A stretch of 64,000 nt of DNA from Eimeria necatrix (Eukaryota; Apicomplexa; Conoidasida; Eucoccidiorida; Eimeriidae): NCBI RefSeq assembly GCF_000499385.1, contig NW_013651717.1:1-64000 (forward strand), read 5' to 3'. This document shows positions 1-13,104 of the stretch, piece after piece. A program made the position numbers and the translations under genes. Position 1 is the stretch's first letter. Each line of letters starts with the position of its first letter. A model generated the notes under the pieces. The model made no database searches. It was not told the DNA's origin and saw nothing but the letters and a program-made list of their open reading frames with translations.

Positions 1-1
1 T

Positions 2-1099
2 GCGGAGTTAGAGAACTTGCGGAAGAGTCTGCGGGAGCTTCAAGAAAAGGCAGAGAAGGCGGAGCCGCTGCTTCGGCTTGGTTCACCTGGCAAGCTGCGG
101 GCGTTGATCGTGAGGAACGTAAGCGTGTTCGACCAGTGGGAAGTGCGCGGATCTTGGGCGAATTCTGTGCTTGCTTGCTGCTTCTGTTTCCCATGTTGCC
201 GTTATCAGTCATCCTTGAGACTGCACCTGGCTAATATTTAGCGTGACATCGATGCGACCTCCCTTCTAACTAGGCCTTGTTTGTGTGAAGCAAATACGAG
301 GGTGTTGTAACTAGATATGAGGCATTTCAGATGGTGTTTCTAATGAGCCTAGAGCATGCGTGAAAGGCTTTTTTGTTTTTGCTGTTGTTTACCTTAACTG
401 CGTGTTAGACGGCCTCCGAGTCCGACCTAAATTTGATAAAAGAGAGCATTTCTGCTGATGCTTCCGAAGTGAGTTGAAGCAACGAGTGGCTTGTCTTGAA
501 AGTGTACTACGAAGTAGCGAGATGTACCTTTCGTTGGAGAGTTGCTTTCTGGCTGGAACTTGTGGACAACAGTCATGTGTTATTGCGTCTGTGTACTTTG
601 GAAGGTACAGAAGCCCGTAGCGAGCAGCAATGCGTTGATTATGGGGAACAATGTTTCAAAGGAGAGCACCGAAGGGCAAGAAGTCACTGTACGGTCCCAA
701 GACGGAACAGTGGAGGTGCCCGGACACAGCGCGAAGCTTGTCAGAAAGCTCCAAGAAATGCAGCGAGTGCTTCAGCAACAGCTTCAGCAACTCCAATGTG
801 AGCATGAAAAGTTAAACAGAGAGAATCAGGTTCTCAAGCAAGCATTGATGAGCAAAGCCCAGGAATCTGCTGATAAGGAAGAAGCGGCTGTTAGAGAGCA
901 AGTGGACTACGATGAGCTTAAAAGGGGACTGGAGGCGGCAGCCCGTAACGCCCGTGATTCCCGATACCTTGCACTAATGGAAAGGGAAAGGCGCATTGCC
1001 CAAGTAACACGGCTAAAAATTCAACTCGAGAAGGCTCAGAGGAAGCTTAAAGGCCTTCCGGTTCCATTAGACACGAAACAGTACGCATCAGACACTTAA
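2..1099 (+). CDS. 3' end of a coiled-coil protein (partial, 5' end outside window)
   Basis: Two exons, 2-118 and 611-1099, read in one frame. The first ends at a GTAAGC donor (119) and the second follows a TACAG acceptor; both are phase 0, so the junction is consistent. The reading frame is open to base 2, so the gene begins left of the window. The visible part is about 200 residues of charged, Gln/Glu/Lys/Arg-rich heptad-like sequence, for example LVRKLQEMQRVLQQQLQQLQ and later RERRIAQVTRLKIQLEKAQR. This predicts a coiled coil running almost to the C-terminus, which ends in a short non-helical tail (VPLDTKQYASDT). No catalytic motif is visible. A structural, cytoskeletal or tethering role is possible, but the family cannot be named from this fragment. 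Confidence 0.6.
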
Positions 1100-4000
1100 C
1101 CCATCGCCCTGCTGCTCAGGCTAATTAAAGCGCTATGTTTTCGAACCAACTGTTAGAAAGCGTGCGGCAGTATGGAAGACCGTGCAACTTGTTGCTAAGC
1201 ATGCAGACGATGGACTGCCTTGTGGTTCTTGAGCTCATTTCGGCTCCGTTGAGTCTGTGGTAAATTTGCAGAAACAGAAGCACACTTTTTCTTGGTGACG
1301 AAGGTGGTGATGCCCTCGACCCAGGCAGCAAACGGGCTGCTTCTGGTACAAATCATCTAAGTATATACCCCTCCGAACAGTCAAATCACAATGCAGTTGG
1401 GCTGACTGATCATTTTTTCTGCTTTGAGTGTGTCGCAATGTTCTGTAGGGACTGGGGCGGCTGGCAGTGCCACACAGTTAATGTGCATGGCTGATTCTTA
1501 CGCAGTACGGAACGTGCTTTTGGAACCTTCATGTGAATCGGTCCTGAAGGCGGTCGGGCATATCAAACGCATGACATAAGGACCTTAGACGACACACTGG
1601 GAACTACGTAGTTGCAGGGATGATGACGTCTTCCTTTTTACTGGTCATGTGCGGACTTAAGACAGCTGCTACTCTTGCCTAGTTTTGCAAAGCTTATGCT
1701 TAGAAACGCTTTCAAGCTGGAAGACCCAGAAGCTTTCTGCCTTTTTTGATGGATCCCAGTTCTGAATAGCTTCAATATTTTTCTTCCGACGTGTCATAAA
1801 TTGTATCATTACTGCGAGCAGTACCTGTGATACTTCTGAAACCATGTAGATATTTTTCTGTGCGTTTCGTACGAAAGCCAATTGCCTGAGAATGCTGCTG
1901 CAGATGCTTCAAACGACTTGCTGCTGGAATGCTGGCTGTACGCGCACGCATCCACACAGTAGGAAAAAACTGAATAAAAGTCCTTGTTAAAACGTCGTTA
2001 TTAACGCATCCATGCACAGCAAGGTTCAATCCTACTTACAAGTTCGAAGTTACGAGCTGCAACGTTCTGCGATTCAAGAATATGCATATGAATACGGAAC
2101 TGATGCGTGCATCAGGTGCTTTTGTTTATGGCAGTGGTAATAATGTTGGTTTACGTTGCCATTCTACGGCCCTTTCTCCCTAGGCGTCGTGTACCTGAGC
2201 TTATGTCTTCCAGGAATTTGGGTTGTAAGAGGGAAGGGTAAATTGCAGTGAGCGTTTCTGAGCTATCGTCTACAAGACGCTAACTCACACAGCTCAAGCT
2301 ACAGCAAAATGCGACAGAGACTTTGGCGCACAGTTGTATTAAATGGAAGAATTGACTCCTTGCAGGGACTGAGGAGATATCTGCCTTTTTTCGTCTCAGC
2401 TCAATGACTCATTGTGACCAGACGTAAGGCGCCAAAGCTAGGACAAATGGAGTTCTCTAGTCACACAAATGCATATTGCAACTGATTTCCACTTACAGCA
2501 CTTCCTGCTCTTCAACTGTGCAGTTCGCCGTCGCCTAACCGCTTCTGCTTGATAGCCAACAAATGCCATTGGTGGGTCATGTAGCATCTTGTGAATTCAT
2601 GGTTTCTGGAATCACGATTAATGACATGTGCCCTTGGCAATTTCTTCTTTCTCCATTATGAAGCTGCCGATGAACTATGCCCGTCGGTGTCGATAAGAAA
2701 TAGCTTCTAGGAGAAGTGTTGCATCCTCAGATTTACTGAGATTAGTTAAGGAAAGCCCCAAAAATGCGCGAGGTCTTAGGCGTTTGTGTCATCATTCCCG
2801 TTACGTTCCAGGCTGCGGCAACACCGAAGCAGAATATGGTAGCAGCAGCGGTAGCGCTTGCGAGTACGGAGACATGTAACAGCAAAGACGCTTAGGCGCA
2901 CATGGCCACTGGGTATGTATGTTTGTGCGACGCAACCGGAGGGTAGTGTTACTTCGCAGTCCGCGGAGAAAATTCTTCGAAGAAGCCTTACGGAATTGCC
3001 GTGCCTATTTGCGGATAGAATGCACATGTACGGTTAGGTTCTAGTGAAGTTTGCCTTGATTTGGCGCGAGGAGAAACAACGCTTATGACAGCAACAAAAC
3101 TGCAGGGGCAAACTTCGGGCGGATTTCAGGCTGATTGCTAGTACCTTTAGTCCTTAAGGGATTCAGTTATACTTTTTGAGCTAACACGCGCCCTCTAGAA
3201 AAGCTCGAGAACTGAGGCTCCGCTTTTGCGCAGCAGGCAGTACCTCCGGCGCTAACAAATTAAGAGAAACAAGTTGGTGATGCTAAACTAGAGTAGGGCG
3301 CGTTCCTAATGGTCCTCACTGTGATGCTATCTAAAACTGCACCTTTGCGTAATAAAAACGAGACTGCGGGAATTTCTATAGAGTGAGATGCTCTCGGGTG
3401 TGCGGCTATTTGCATACTTTTGCATCCTTCGATCCAAGCACGTATATGCAATACTGAGTGCCGCAAGTGTACTTCGTCACAAACGAGTACAAAAGGCGAC
3501 TTCAAATTGATGGGCAGGTTTCTCTCATATGCAAATGTAAAATCGAAATCCGAATGCTGTGCTTGTAAACCGTCAACGTTGAGGAATAGAGCGTCTGGAG
3601 AAGGGATGTGCTCGTGAACCGTCAGCCAGCGCCAGACTGGGTACAGTGAACTTGCTTGCACAGCCAAAGCTAGTGATGGCTCCTGAGCGCTAACTAGATG
3701 GCAAACAATGCAAAACATAATAGGAGGGAGAAGCCTGCAGACATTGTAAACATCGCGCTGTAAAATTTGTGGTGAATACGAATGTTTTCTCTGATACTAC
3801 GAAGTCTGTCTGGAGGAGCCGGTAGACGTGGGCAGCGCAGCAGGACATGGTGTGGCTTAGCTTATACTTTGCAGTCAGTGGAGCACTTTATGTTGCTTAT
3901 GCAAATCGAGAGCGAAACTGAGCAAGCTGCAAGAGGTAGTACGCTGATCGCTTAGACCAGGCTTCAAACAAATCCGAATTCGTGGGCCGTTTGCTCCACG

Positions 4001-4858
4001 GTTTCTCCTTCCCCATGCCAGTAAATCACAAACATTACAAAGCAACAGTAGAGAAAGGCATTCGTAGCTTTCCATTAACTCTTCAAGCGCGTTCCCCCTC
4101 CCTCACTCTAGCAGGGCAGCATCCCAGCAACTGCCTTTATCATGTACTGTACCTGTTCTTCCGCGCATGACTGTGGTGGCCACTGTAACACATTACTTAC
4201 CACGTCGGTGTGTGGGAGGTGCACGTGGCTGCGTTGCCTCGAGTCCCTCTCACCTACTGGGTCTCGCTGGAGCATACTACGGGACAACCATTCAGAGTAA
4301 AGCTTCAAATCCGCCCGATGATGTGTCTACTGGCTCCAGTAACCTATGTGTATCGCAATTAATCTACAGCATGATGATTTCTTGTGACGACGCTAGTTGC
4401 AAGTTGGCTTGCTTGCTTACTTTTGATTAGGCACAGGATGCGCCAGCCTTTGGGGCTTTGTACAGTGAGCCTTTGGTTCTAACGACGGCCAGAGAAACTA
4501 CCAAAACTCAAGTTAAGAAATATTTGATGGAAGAAAAAAGCTGTACCTGTAGCGCCTCTGCGCTTTTTGACACACTTGTTTGCCGCCTGTCGGCGGCGCC
4601 TGGGCCGTTCATCCGAGGGTGGAGAAAGAACCTTTGAAGTATAAATAACGGTTAAAAACAATCTCTAACGGCTATTTCAGCATCAAAAATTTCTTGAGTT
4701 CGTGCTCTTCTCATGAAGCACCTTGCGGGAGTAGACGGAATGGCGCTTGTAAGCTGGCCCTATCCCGTCTTCCTTCGCGGCAAAGAAAACAGGAGGTGAA
4801 AGGAATTGGTCCAAGACACCATCGCATTCAAGGGAGCCTTTTACAGGGCCTAAGAATT
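1100..4858. other. intergenic stretch, no supportable gene
   Basis: Only short ORFs occur on either strand. The longest (3260-3718, minus, 152 codons) begins at a non-ATG codon, shows no family motif and has no neighbouring exon with matching phase. The last part (4694-4858) is open in frame with the next gene and is probably its 5' leader. Nothing else is recognised. Confidence 0.4.
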
Positions 4859-6877
4859 ATGAGGTTGTTGCTGTCTCACTGGACCATGTGGCGACTCCTG
4901 GCGTTGTCCATTTGGGTTACGAGCTGTTGGGGTTTAGCAGCATCTGCAACTAGGGAATCTGGCGTGTTGCCTACTGGAGGGCCTCAAGACAAACTTCCAC
5001 TCCAGGGTAGTGGTACGAAACGTCTGCAGAATGGAGCGAGGGCGGACACGTTGCCTTATAAACAAAAATTCCACACGGCAAGTGCGCATGAGAAACGTGG
5101 TGGTAGGTACGGCTCGATCCGTGCAATGCATGATTTATTACGAGCTCGCCAATCCTCTGACGAGGGATTAATTGAGCTTCAATACCCCATCTACCTAAGC
5201 CACGCCCTTTTGCTTTCCAATGTGGAGGCGACAGCCCACGACGTTAAACGAATGCCGTTGCACCGCTTTAGTGCGCCCTTAGACCCAAGTCAAATTGTAG
5301 AGGTTCCTCTGGACAGTGTCGGAGGGCCACGCCCATACCATATGTTCGTCCTGTTCACTTTCGTTGAGAAGCGCACTGATGAGATCGCTCAACGTCTCAG
5401 CAGCCAGTGCAAGGACTGTGCGGGTGCTCTTGCGGCATTCCGCAACGTGTCGAAAGCCTACAAGTTAACAGGTAGGTTCACTTGTGAGCACGTTTGCTTT
5501 AATATTTTTCGCCGAGTTCTTCAGCCTTGGCCTCAGCTAAAGGCCCGGCTGTAGGGCTGAGGTGCTGCTCACCGTCGTGCTTTTGTTTTCTGTTCCTTTC
5601 TTATGCTTGTTCTGGCCGTGCAGATTCCTCACCAGGGAATGAGGACTTACTACCTGTTTTCTTCGCCATTGTTAATGTTGGCATGCGAGATGGAGCTGCA
5701 ATATCTGCCATTCATCCCGCAATGCAGCTCCCTATCGTGATATACCTGGCCCCCACAGCGGTCCACGACTCCTCTCGTGACTGCAGAGTTAAAGCCACCA
5801 GCTCGTGTGCTGCAGGACCAGTGCTTTCTCCTCAGCTCACCTCCGAAGACAGCCTCCACACTGCACTCCGCCGAATAATAGCAGCGGATTTTTTCGACAG
5901 TGCACTTGCGGTGGAGGCGGATGACGATGAAGATGCAAAGTTAAGGGAGCTCCTTCTGCAACAGAAGCGAGACAATATTCACGGAAAAATGCATTTTTTT
6001 GCCTTGCCACAGAAGCACATGCTTCTTCTGCGACGCCGCAAGAACGAAGCACCAGTTGAACAACGCCTCCTTGAATGGGTTAATTCTCGCACAAAAAGGC
6101 ACGCGCCTCTTCACCTTGCCTGCATCTTTGAAAATCTGGGCTTCCCTAGTTAATTTATCTGCCTGCCGACATTCGCGTCGGCTGTCGCACACCCTGAACG
6201 TGGAGAGTTTGTCGAAGACCTTAGCTTGTGGTGTATATGTATGCAGGCAATTGAAGGGCGAGCGTGGCAACAAGCAGCATGAGCAGGAAACAAAAAATAT
6301 ATTGCTAGTCTTGTTCCCGTCATTGCTGCTATTGATTTGGTGGTTGATAGTGAAGGGAGTTCCGTTGCTCCGAAGAAATCAGTGGATAGTGACGGTAGGT
6401 GGTGTGGTTGCGTACACGCTGTGCACTGGCGGCTTAATCTTTAGCGTGATCCACTCCGTCCCGCTTTTGGGTTACGACGAGGTGAGCATGCGGTATTTAG
6501 TGTTGGCGCCAACTTCCAGGGCGCAATATCTGTTGGAGGGACTACTTATTTCTTGTTGCTCAACGTTAGCGTCCTGTGCCGTTCTGCTCCTAGTGCGTTT
6601 TCCTCGTTTCGTGGAGCAGTCAGAACTTCGGCCCGCGTGCGAGAGTGGCACTGCAAAGAGTGGCCCAAATTATACCAAAGTGCTACAGTCAGAAGTACGG
6701 TGGCGAAAGCACTTAGCAGTGATGTCGTTTGCCATGATTGCTGCAATTTTCGTGCTATGTTCTGGGTTTGTATTGCAATGCTATCGCACAAAAGCCGCAT
6801 GGTACGCACCAGTTTTTTGGCCCAGTCCCATACTCGCAAAAGGTCCTTTGAAGGCAGACTGGGGCAATGCGTTTTGA
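4859..6877 (+). CDS. OST3/OST6-family oligosaccharyltransferase subunit
   Basis: Membrane subunit of the ER oligosaccharyltransferase that helps N-glycosylate nascent proteins; family members carry a lumenal thioredoxin-like domain that holds acceptor cysteines. Exon 1 is 4859-5471 (ATG followed by a hydrophobic signal sequence, residues about 1-30) and exon 2 begins at 5624; this phase-1 junction is clean. The third exon ends at the TGA at 6877. The 6079-6277 intron is my best guess, because several donors and acceptors fit. Seen: a thioredoxin-like segment with CKDC at residues 184-187, the continuation LLPVFFAIVNVGM, then four hydrophobic segments. The segment GGLIFSVIHSVPLL followed by TSRAQYLLEG matches the transmembrane half of the family. 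At about 555 residues it is longer than usual (about 330-350), owing to a disordered N-terminal region and an acidic insert near 5920. It converges on FCF1. Confidence 0.8.
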
Positions 6878-7199
6878 GCGGCTAATTCCATGGCTTGCCT
6901 GCATTGATTTGGTCAAAGAAAGCGAATACTGCTGCGCAACTTACCGGCGGAAAAACTCGCTGTTTGTGCTGTTCCTCTTGGAGGGCATGGGTAAAATGTA
7001 AGATTGCCAATCTATCAGTTAACGCTAAACCAAAACGAAGTACTTAGCGAAGCACTTCTCCCTCAATGAACGAGGGGCCACAGGCGTAAAAGTTTGAAAA
7101 AAAAAGGCCGGATTGAGCGATGCGCATTGACTAGATACCAGCCACCCAAGTGGCCTGCTCATCCCATCGGCAAACGAAACTTTCTGGCTTATTCAGCGT

Positions 7200-8425
7200 T
7201 CATATCTTCGAAATCGCCGACTTGGAAGCCGGCAGCGCAGTGATCGCTTCAGGTAGGCGTTCTACGGCGAACCTCCGTCCCTTCAGGTATACAATGGGCA
7301 CTCCTGGAATTTTCCGAATGCGGCGCTTCAAATCTTTATCATTTGTTGCCACCAAATAACACTTATGCTGAGCAGACAAGCCAAAGCAGCATCAGTTTTT
7401 CGACAACTCACACATGGTAGTCCTATGCACCCGCTGGACCTGACGGGCCTGGCGCAGACGCACCTCCGTAACTCTCTGCACGATGCAGTCATCAGCGTAA
7501 GTACCGGCGTGCAAGCACTTAAGTCTTTTAATACGCGGATCCTTTGCCAGATGGAGGGCTAAACGGTACCTGTGGCCAAGCTTTTCCAGCTCAGCTACTA
7601 CACAGTCCGTCACACATACATCGCCTGAAGGAGGAACACAAAAGAACTGCTTCTGAGAATACGGGTCCCTAGATGATGATGCAACGTGTGCAGTTCTACC
7701 TGCTCTTCTATTTGGCGCTCGTATTCGTGCGACGTGACGCGCTACCCCACAAGTCCAGGCTTGCTTACACTTTGCTACGAGGCAAGTAATGAGACCCTGT
7801 AAAACGTCTTGTTTGGTCTGGATGGCTCCGTTGATGAAGTTAGTGTCCACAAGCACCTGGTAGGGAGGCACCAGGTTTGTGTTATAACTGAAGAATTGGG
7901 AAGGGTTATGCTGTACGCTGCAAAGTCGAATACATACGTGCGGCATGCGTCTGCGCTGTAGCCCCCTTACAAATCGTGGTACTGGCGTATTCATAGATTT
8001 GAGATGAAAGGAGACTCGGCCAATATAGTTAATGGTCAAAGTGCTTTCTCACTGTTCCTTTAAAGCAGTTTCTCTTTCCCTTCGCTTCTCTTGCTTCTTC
8101 GCCTCTTTTTTTTGCCTGAAGCAGGAGATATGCAGCTAAGCCATGGGAATATACCGTCTCGTGGGGAAGAATACCATGTGATGGCTTCCTTAGGAGATGC
8201 CAGACGGCAGTTAGAGTTATGTCCTACAGCCTTTGATCCTTTGGACTGATTGTCCGTTTAACTGCGGCAAATTTGCGCGTCTTCTTTGCCTTCCCCTGCA
8301 AAAGAAGAAAATGTCCACGACTTTTTCGCACTTGCGGCGGTCCACCGAGATAAAGACGAAGTATCCACTTCTCCCTTATCCAAATAAAAAGTTGCAGCGT
8401 TGCTGAGAGGTACGGAACCCACCAT
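7200..8425 (-). CDS. FCF1: rRNA-processing PIN-domain nuclease FCF1/UTP24
   Basis: Nucleolar PIN-domain endonuclease of the small-subunit processome, which cuts pre-18S rRNA. Six exons give one 203-residue protein (human FCF1 is about 198): 8425-8423, 8295-8228, 8115-8053, 7917-7769, 7624-7464 and 7367-7200. All five junctions are GT-AG and agree in phase. Diagnostic sequence: basic N-terminus GKAKKTRKFAAVKR; PPYQVLVDTNFING with the first PIN aspartate at residue 69; VTDCVVAELEKLG; GTYADDCIVQRVTE; and NDKDLKRRIRKIPGVPIVYL near the C-terminus. The acidic PIN residues all look present, so the enzyme should be active. Oddity: exon 1 is only the ATG (8425-8423), directly followed by a GTGGGT donor. 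Stop TGA at 7202-7200. Convergent with the OST3/6 gene 322 bases away. Confidence 0.93.
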
Positions 8426-10543
8426 GGCTGTATTGTAGGCTCCACAGACTAGAACAGCAACCTTCGATCGTCCGCAGCCTCAAGTGTTTCGTCTTTCGCC
8501 CTATTGTTGAGCTGTCGTCGCGGCCGTGAAAGCTCTTTGAGAGCCAGCCTTGAGCTTCAAATATATCTGCCGCAGCGCAGCTACTCAACTTGCTTTTGAT
8601 CAAAAGTAAGCGCGCCTTCAAATAAGCAACATGCCCATCAAGCAATGGGCGGAGCTTGTGAACGCGCCCCACGGCGGAAAACGGGACCACTAACCACACA
8701 AAAGAAACAAAAAGTTAGGCAAAGTAGTGTTCAACGTCAATAATCCACAACGAGTCTCCTTGGTAAACCGTTTGCTGTTTTTATTTCAGTGTTCTACAGC
8801 GCACAGCAGCTCTGAGGTGGCCTCCAGCCCCGTTACCCAGTGAGGCGGGTAGGTTGCGAAATATCATGTTCGTATACTAAATAATAATCACGAGCTTCGA
8901 CAACCGCTTAAAATAACAGCTTACTCATTCAGCGAAGTCAAGGGGAGACTTTGGCTGGTGCGGTGACTCCACGGTGTTCCTTCTTCCGGTCCAGCGATTC
9001 GATGTGGCCAGCGTCATAGAAATGGCAGCTCGCCATGCCAAGCTGTGGAATATTAGATAATATGACATTTTTCTTTTTCAATCCCAGTTATAGAGTAGTT
9101 TTGCGTCTTCAGTTCCCGGGGATCCGAGGTGAGCAGCCCGCAGCATGTCTCGGAAACGTCGTAGCATGTCTCGGGAGCGTGCAGTTCCCCACTATTAAGC
9201 TTTGAGCTCGTAGTTCTCGTAGTTGGCGTATACAAAACCTCCAGGTCAGTACAATAACCGGAACCACACTTCACATGCATGATTGAAATATCAGCGTGCA
9301 AGAAGACGCGTTCGCACGAAGACTAGACGAAAAGCGAATGGGCACGTGAGCTCATGAACGGAGTTCGTTTCCCGTCCGATCAGATAGAGCGGAGTTACAC
9401 ACGTCGGAGGACAGAATGTGGAAAGCGAGAACGTGAACGAAACAATTTGCAGCGAGTTTGCAGCTATTGCAGATGGTTGGACGGCTACTGACGTTGGATA
9501 GGCGGATGAGCAGTCGGCTTTCACCTAGGGTATAGCAGGTAAGCAATCCATCCATGAGAGCGGGCTCTGTCGTGGCCTTACAGACACGAACTCCTGGAGA
9601 GCGACTTGTTCGGAGAATGCTAGAATATTTGGCTGGATACAACCAGCTTGATAGAGGCACGGCAACAGAACACAGTACAATGACCGAATCACAAGAACAC
9701 AAACTAGCGGGGTATTCCCGGGGAAGCCGCAGGAAACAACACATCCAGGGGCCTAGTTCGGATACTTTCCATATATTCGCACGGCCAAAGCAAATGTGTG
9801 CAATCTCCCAATACACGAAAGAAGTCTTCTCCCTTGTCCCTGCAGTGAGGACCGCCAGCTAAAAAAGTACGGAACCTTCAGGTGCGCACGCTTACAAAGG
9901 GTGATGCTTAGGGCTCTCAGTAATAACCACCCTGGGAAACTTTCCTTTAAGTTAGTAGCAGTTGCGTCAAAACCCCCACTCCCTATGTTTTAGGCCTGCT
10001 GCGCAGGCATTCGTCTTGAGATGAATTAGAAGCGAATTCTTAAGGTCTGTGCAGGGGCTGACAAACCAGCACCCTTACCTGCCGACGGGGATGAGCATCC
10101 TCAAAAGCCCCTCGCATCCACGTGCCCGGTTACAGAAAGATCCGCTACCGAGATCATCTGGGAACAGCTAAAATATGAATTCATATACAGAGGGTAGCTG
10201 TTCACGGTGTAAAGTCTCAAAAGCGAGAACAAGGGACGGAAGATAGGCGAACGGCTGCAAAAATGCAACCTACGTCCGACAAAGTGCGCACTTCGTCGTT
10301 GCGGGCAGTCCGAAAAACTTGTATCTTTATCACAGAAGTACGCTATTGCACTGTGCGCTGTGATTGCGTCTGTTGCGCATGGCAAATGAGACTTTGCTTG
10401 CTCTGTACGCAAGCCTGCATTCTCGCTCCTCAGCTGAACTGAAAAAAGGGACACAGTAAGAGTCCTCGATGATTATGGGAAACGGCACAGCACGACTTGC
10501 GATCTGAGATTCCATGCCCGCATCCACTGACAACGGCACCAGC
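8426..10543. other. intergenic stretch, no supportable gene
   Basis: Presumed 5' flank of FCF1 plus spacer. An open minus-strand frame at 9352-9816 and overlapping plus-strand ORFs show no conserved motif and no phase-compatible splice partners. Nothing else is seen. Confidence 0.35.
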
Positions 10544-11537
10544 TTAAGCCTTCTTCGGTCTAGGCTTCTTCTTGCTAGCAACAACGAGCCAGTCTCCACC
10601 GTCGTCTTCAGGCTGCTCGTTTAATTGCAGAGGGTTCGGTTGTGATTCTTCCTTTGTCTTCGCAACAGACGCGTTCGATGAAGCTGCTGTTTCGCATTCT
10701 ATCTTTTTGGGCTGCTTCTTGGGCTGCGCTGGCGGAGTTGTTGAAGCGGTTTGCTTCGTAGGAGAGTTACTTGATCCCACGGGAGCTCTGTGGCGACGCC
10801 TGCTTGTGCTCTGCTGAAGTGAACAATGACAAAGTACACTCATGAACTCTGCGTCAGAGGTTGAGTTTCCGTAGGAGCAACTGCAAATATCAACGTACTG
10901 ACAGCCCCACACGCGCTCTCAGTGAAGCGCTTACCTTGCTATCTGGAAATGATGACCGGACCGCATACTTACATCGCGCAGCCAATGTTATAAGAAGGAA
11001 CGCAATAACACCCCTGCGGAAAAGGACGTACCAAGGCACGCATGCAGATGAGCGTCTCACGCAGAATATTCCAGAGAAAGTATCCGAGCGACGCAGTCCT
11101 GCTTTATACTTCACATCCGAGCACGTGTGCCCAACTTTAACTGCACCATGCAGCTGGTGAAATTTCATGACAATGACCTGGATAGAGTCAGACATTACTG
11201 TGGACGACGACAAGCCGCCGCCACGCCTCTGCAATGGCATAGGTCCCCGAACTGGGAGCAATAGTAACCAGAAATAATTCGGCACAAATTGCGCGCAGTT
11301 CTTTAGTCGCATGGAAGCTTACACTGTTGCAACAGCTATTGGATTGCCATTGAAGAGAGCCTCCTTGAATTGAGCGGCTCCACGGATGAGCATATCTGAG
11401 AAAAACTGTACTGCCGGCACATTCTCGGGCAGAAGGGGGTTAAGTATATACTTTGCCATCTTAGAGTCGCAAATCGCTAAAACTTGCTTTAGATTATTAG
11501 AGTTGAAGCCCGTTGTCTCATCGTGGCTTGGCCGCTC
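10544..11537 (-). CDS. unknown membrane protein with Lys-rich C-terminal tail (5' end unresolved)
   Basis: Four exons join with matching phases: 11537-11323, 11251-11199, 11140-10935 and 10813-10544, about 247 residues. The N-terminal part is helical (DSKMAKYILNPLLPENVPAV, then SDMLIRGAAQFKEALFNGNP), followed by an AIAEAWRRLVVVHS segment. A probable membrane helix follows (WYVLFRRGVIAFLLITLAA), then a Ser/Thr/Pro/Lys-rich tail ending GGDWLVVASKKKPRPKKA. A basic cytosolic tail after one hydrophobic helix would suit an ER or other endomembrane protein. I do not recognise the family. Upstream coding at 11716-11489 (KAVLIGYLATEFLAAALGLS) probably belongs to the same gene, but the joining intron is ambiguous. 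The start codon is therefore not placed. Confidence 0.55.
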
Positions 11538-13104
11538 ACTTCAGAGAGCCCTAGAGCTGCAGCCAGAAACTCCGTAGCCAGGTAACCAATCAGCACTGCC
11601 TTTGTTTGCTGCACTTTTTCCGAGACACAACACTCTTTAACTTTTTTCACAGTTTTACAGATGCATTCTTCATTGGACTTTCTGTGGGGACTTGAAAGCT
11701 TCCTAACATTCTTCACTCCACGGCTTGTCTATGCGGGTGCCCTGCCTGCTCGATCGCATCTGATATTGTTTTCACGGTATTATCTACCTAAAACGCCCTC
11801 TATTATAGTTCTCTGTTCAAGTGTATTTTGTTCTAATGCCAGCGTGTTGCCTTGCATCCCGTCGGTGAGTTTCTTTTTGCAATACAGCGTTTAACATACA
11901 GGCTCTCAGGGTCTCTAAGCTCTACGGGTCTCTAAGCGTCACAAAAAGTTAGAAATTCCGAAGAGTCTCGGAACCGTTATGTCAGAAAAGTGGATCAGCC
12001 ACTGCCAGTGCCAATAACTTCCTGCCAAGGGGCAGCACAGGGATAGCTGGGGACCCATAGCAAGGCAGGAAGTGGGGGCATCACGGCTCGAAAATGCCCA
12101 CTGCCCTCACCAAGACAATGCTCCCAGGACGGCTTGATGCCGCTTCTTTGCACAAGCGCAACATTTCGTACCGGCTGGAAAGCTTCTCACGTCGTGTGTT
12201 ATGCTGCCCGCAATGTAGCTCTCACGGGACCTGGTAATGGACTTTCTGTTCCAATAGATGCAATTTCTTGGGTATAGTAGCTTTTTTATTTAGTGAAACA
12301 TGCACTGTAGCGACTGCTCCGACTCCTACCTCATCAATCGTTGCCATGCAAATTGCACAATCTGCCATGCCAGTCCAGAGATGTGCTGCAGAGCTCCATG
12401 TATGCCTTAAAATTCTACGAATACACTGTCGAAATGCAGTCCTTCTGGCGCAGGTTGCCTAGGTGTTTATTATCATGAAATTATCTGGAGGACAGCTCGG
12501 CCTATATGCACAAAGCCTGAATCAATTCACCAGGCCCAGTAGGTCGGGAGACAGTTCTTTCATGGTTTCTGCACCATTGACCACGAGACGTATTTATGCC
12601 TTAGTTAAAACGGCTTACTCATCAGTAAGATCATCTGCAGAATTTTGTCTGCTGACAAAAGCGGCGAGTCAAGGAAGAAGCAAGGCATCTCCTTTTGGGT
12701 TGCACTCCAGCTTGGGGGACCACATTACGCGTCGTCGACCTGCTAAGCCTGAAGAGAGTGCTGCATTTAACAGTCGCTTTTCTTTGAACAAGGTTTTGCG
12801 CGCAAAGCACGGCGGCTTTCCCGCTGGGTTTTAAAGCCAGCCAAGGGAGCTCTGGCTCGCGTTCACGAGAGTTTTGAGCCTTCTATAAATACACAAAAAC
12901 GCTCCAGAGCCCAAACTACTGCAATAGCTCTATATTTTATGCAATTGTATTTGCGTTGGCTTGAAGGAGGAGTATGTCGAGAGAACCAAGTAGGGCGGGG
13001 ATACCTTCGCTCGTCGAGCTGCTGCAAGGCAGCACCCAAGCCTTGAGCTGCTGTGCCAGACTCCACGTTGAGCCATTACTGCCCAGGAGAGTCTGAAGGC
13101 TTTA
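11538..13104. other. upstream of the unknown membrane gene; otherwise no supportable gene
   Basis: Bases 11538-11720 on the minus strand probably contain the 5' coding part of the preceding gene. The rest has short ORFs on both strands without motifs. A short direct repeat (GGTCTCTAAGC) occurs twice at about 11905-11940. Confidence 0.35.

Noticed and set aside
3260..3718. 152-codon minus-strand ORF
   Set aside because: No ATG at its start, no recognisable motif, no phase-compatible flanking exons; length is within chance for this base composition.
9352..9816. 154-codon minus-strand ORF with Cys and Ser
   Set aside because: The opposite strand is open over much of the same region and neither reading has motifs or splice partners.
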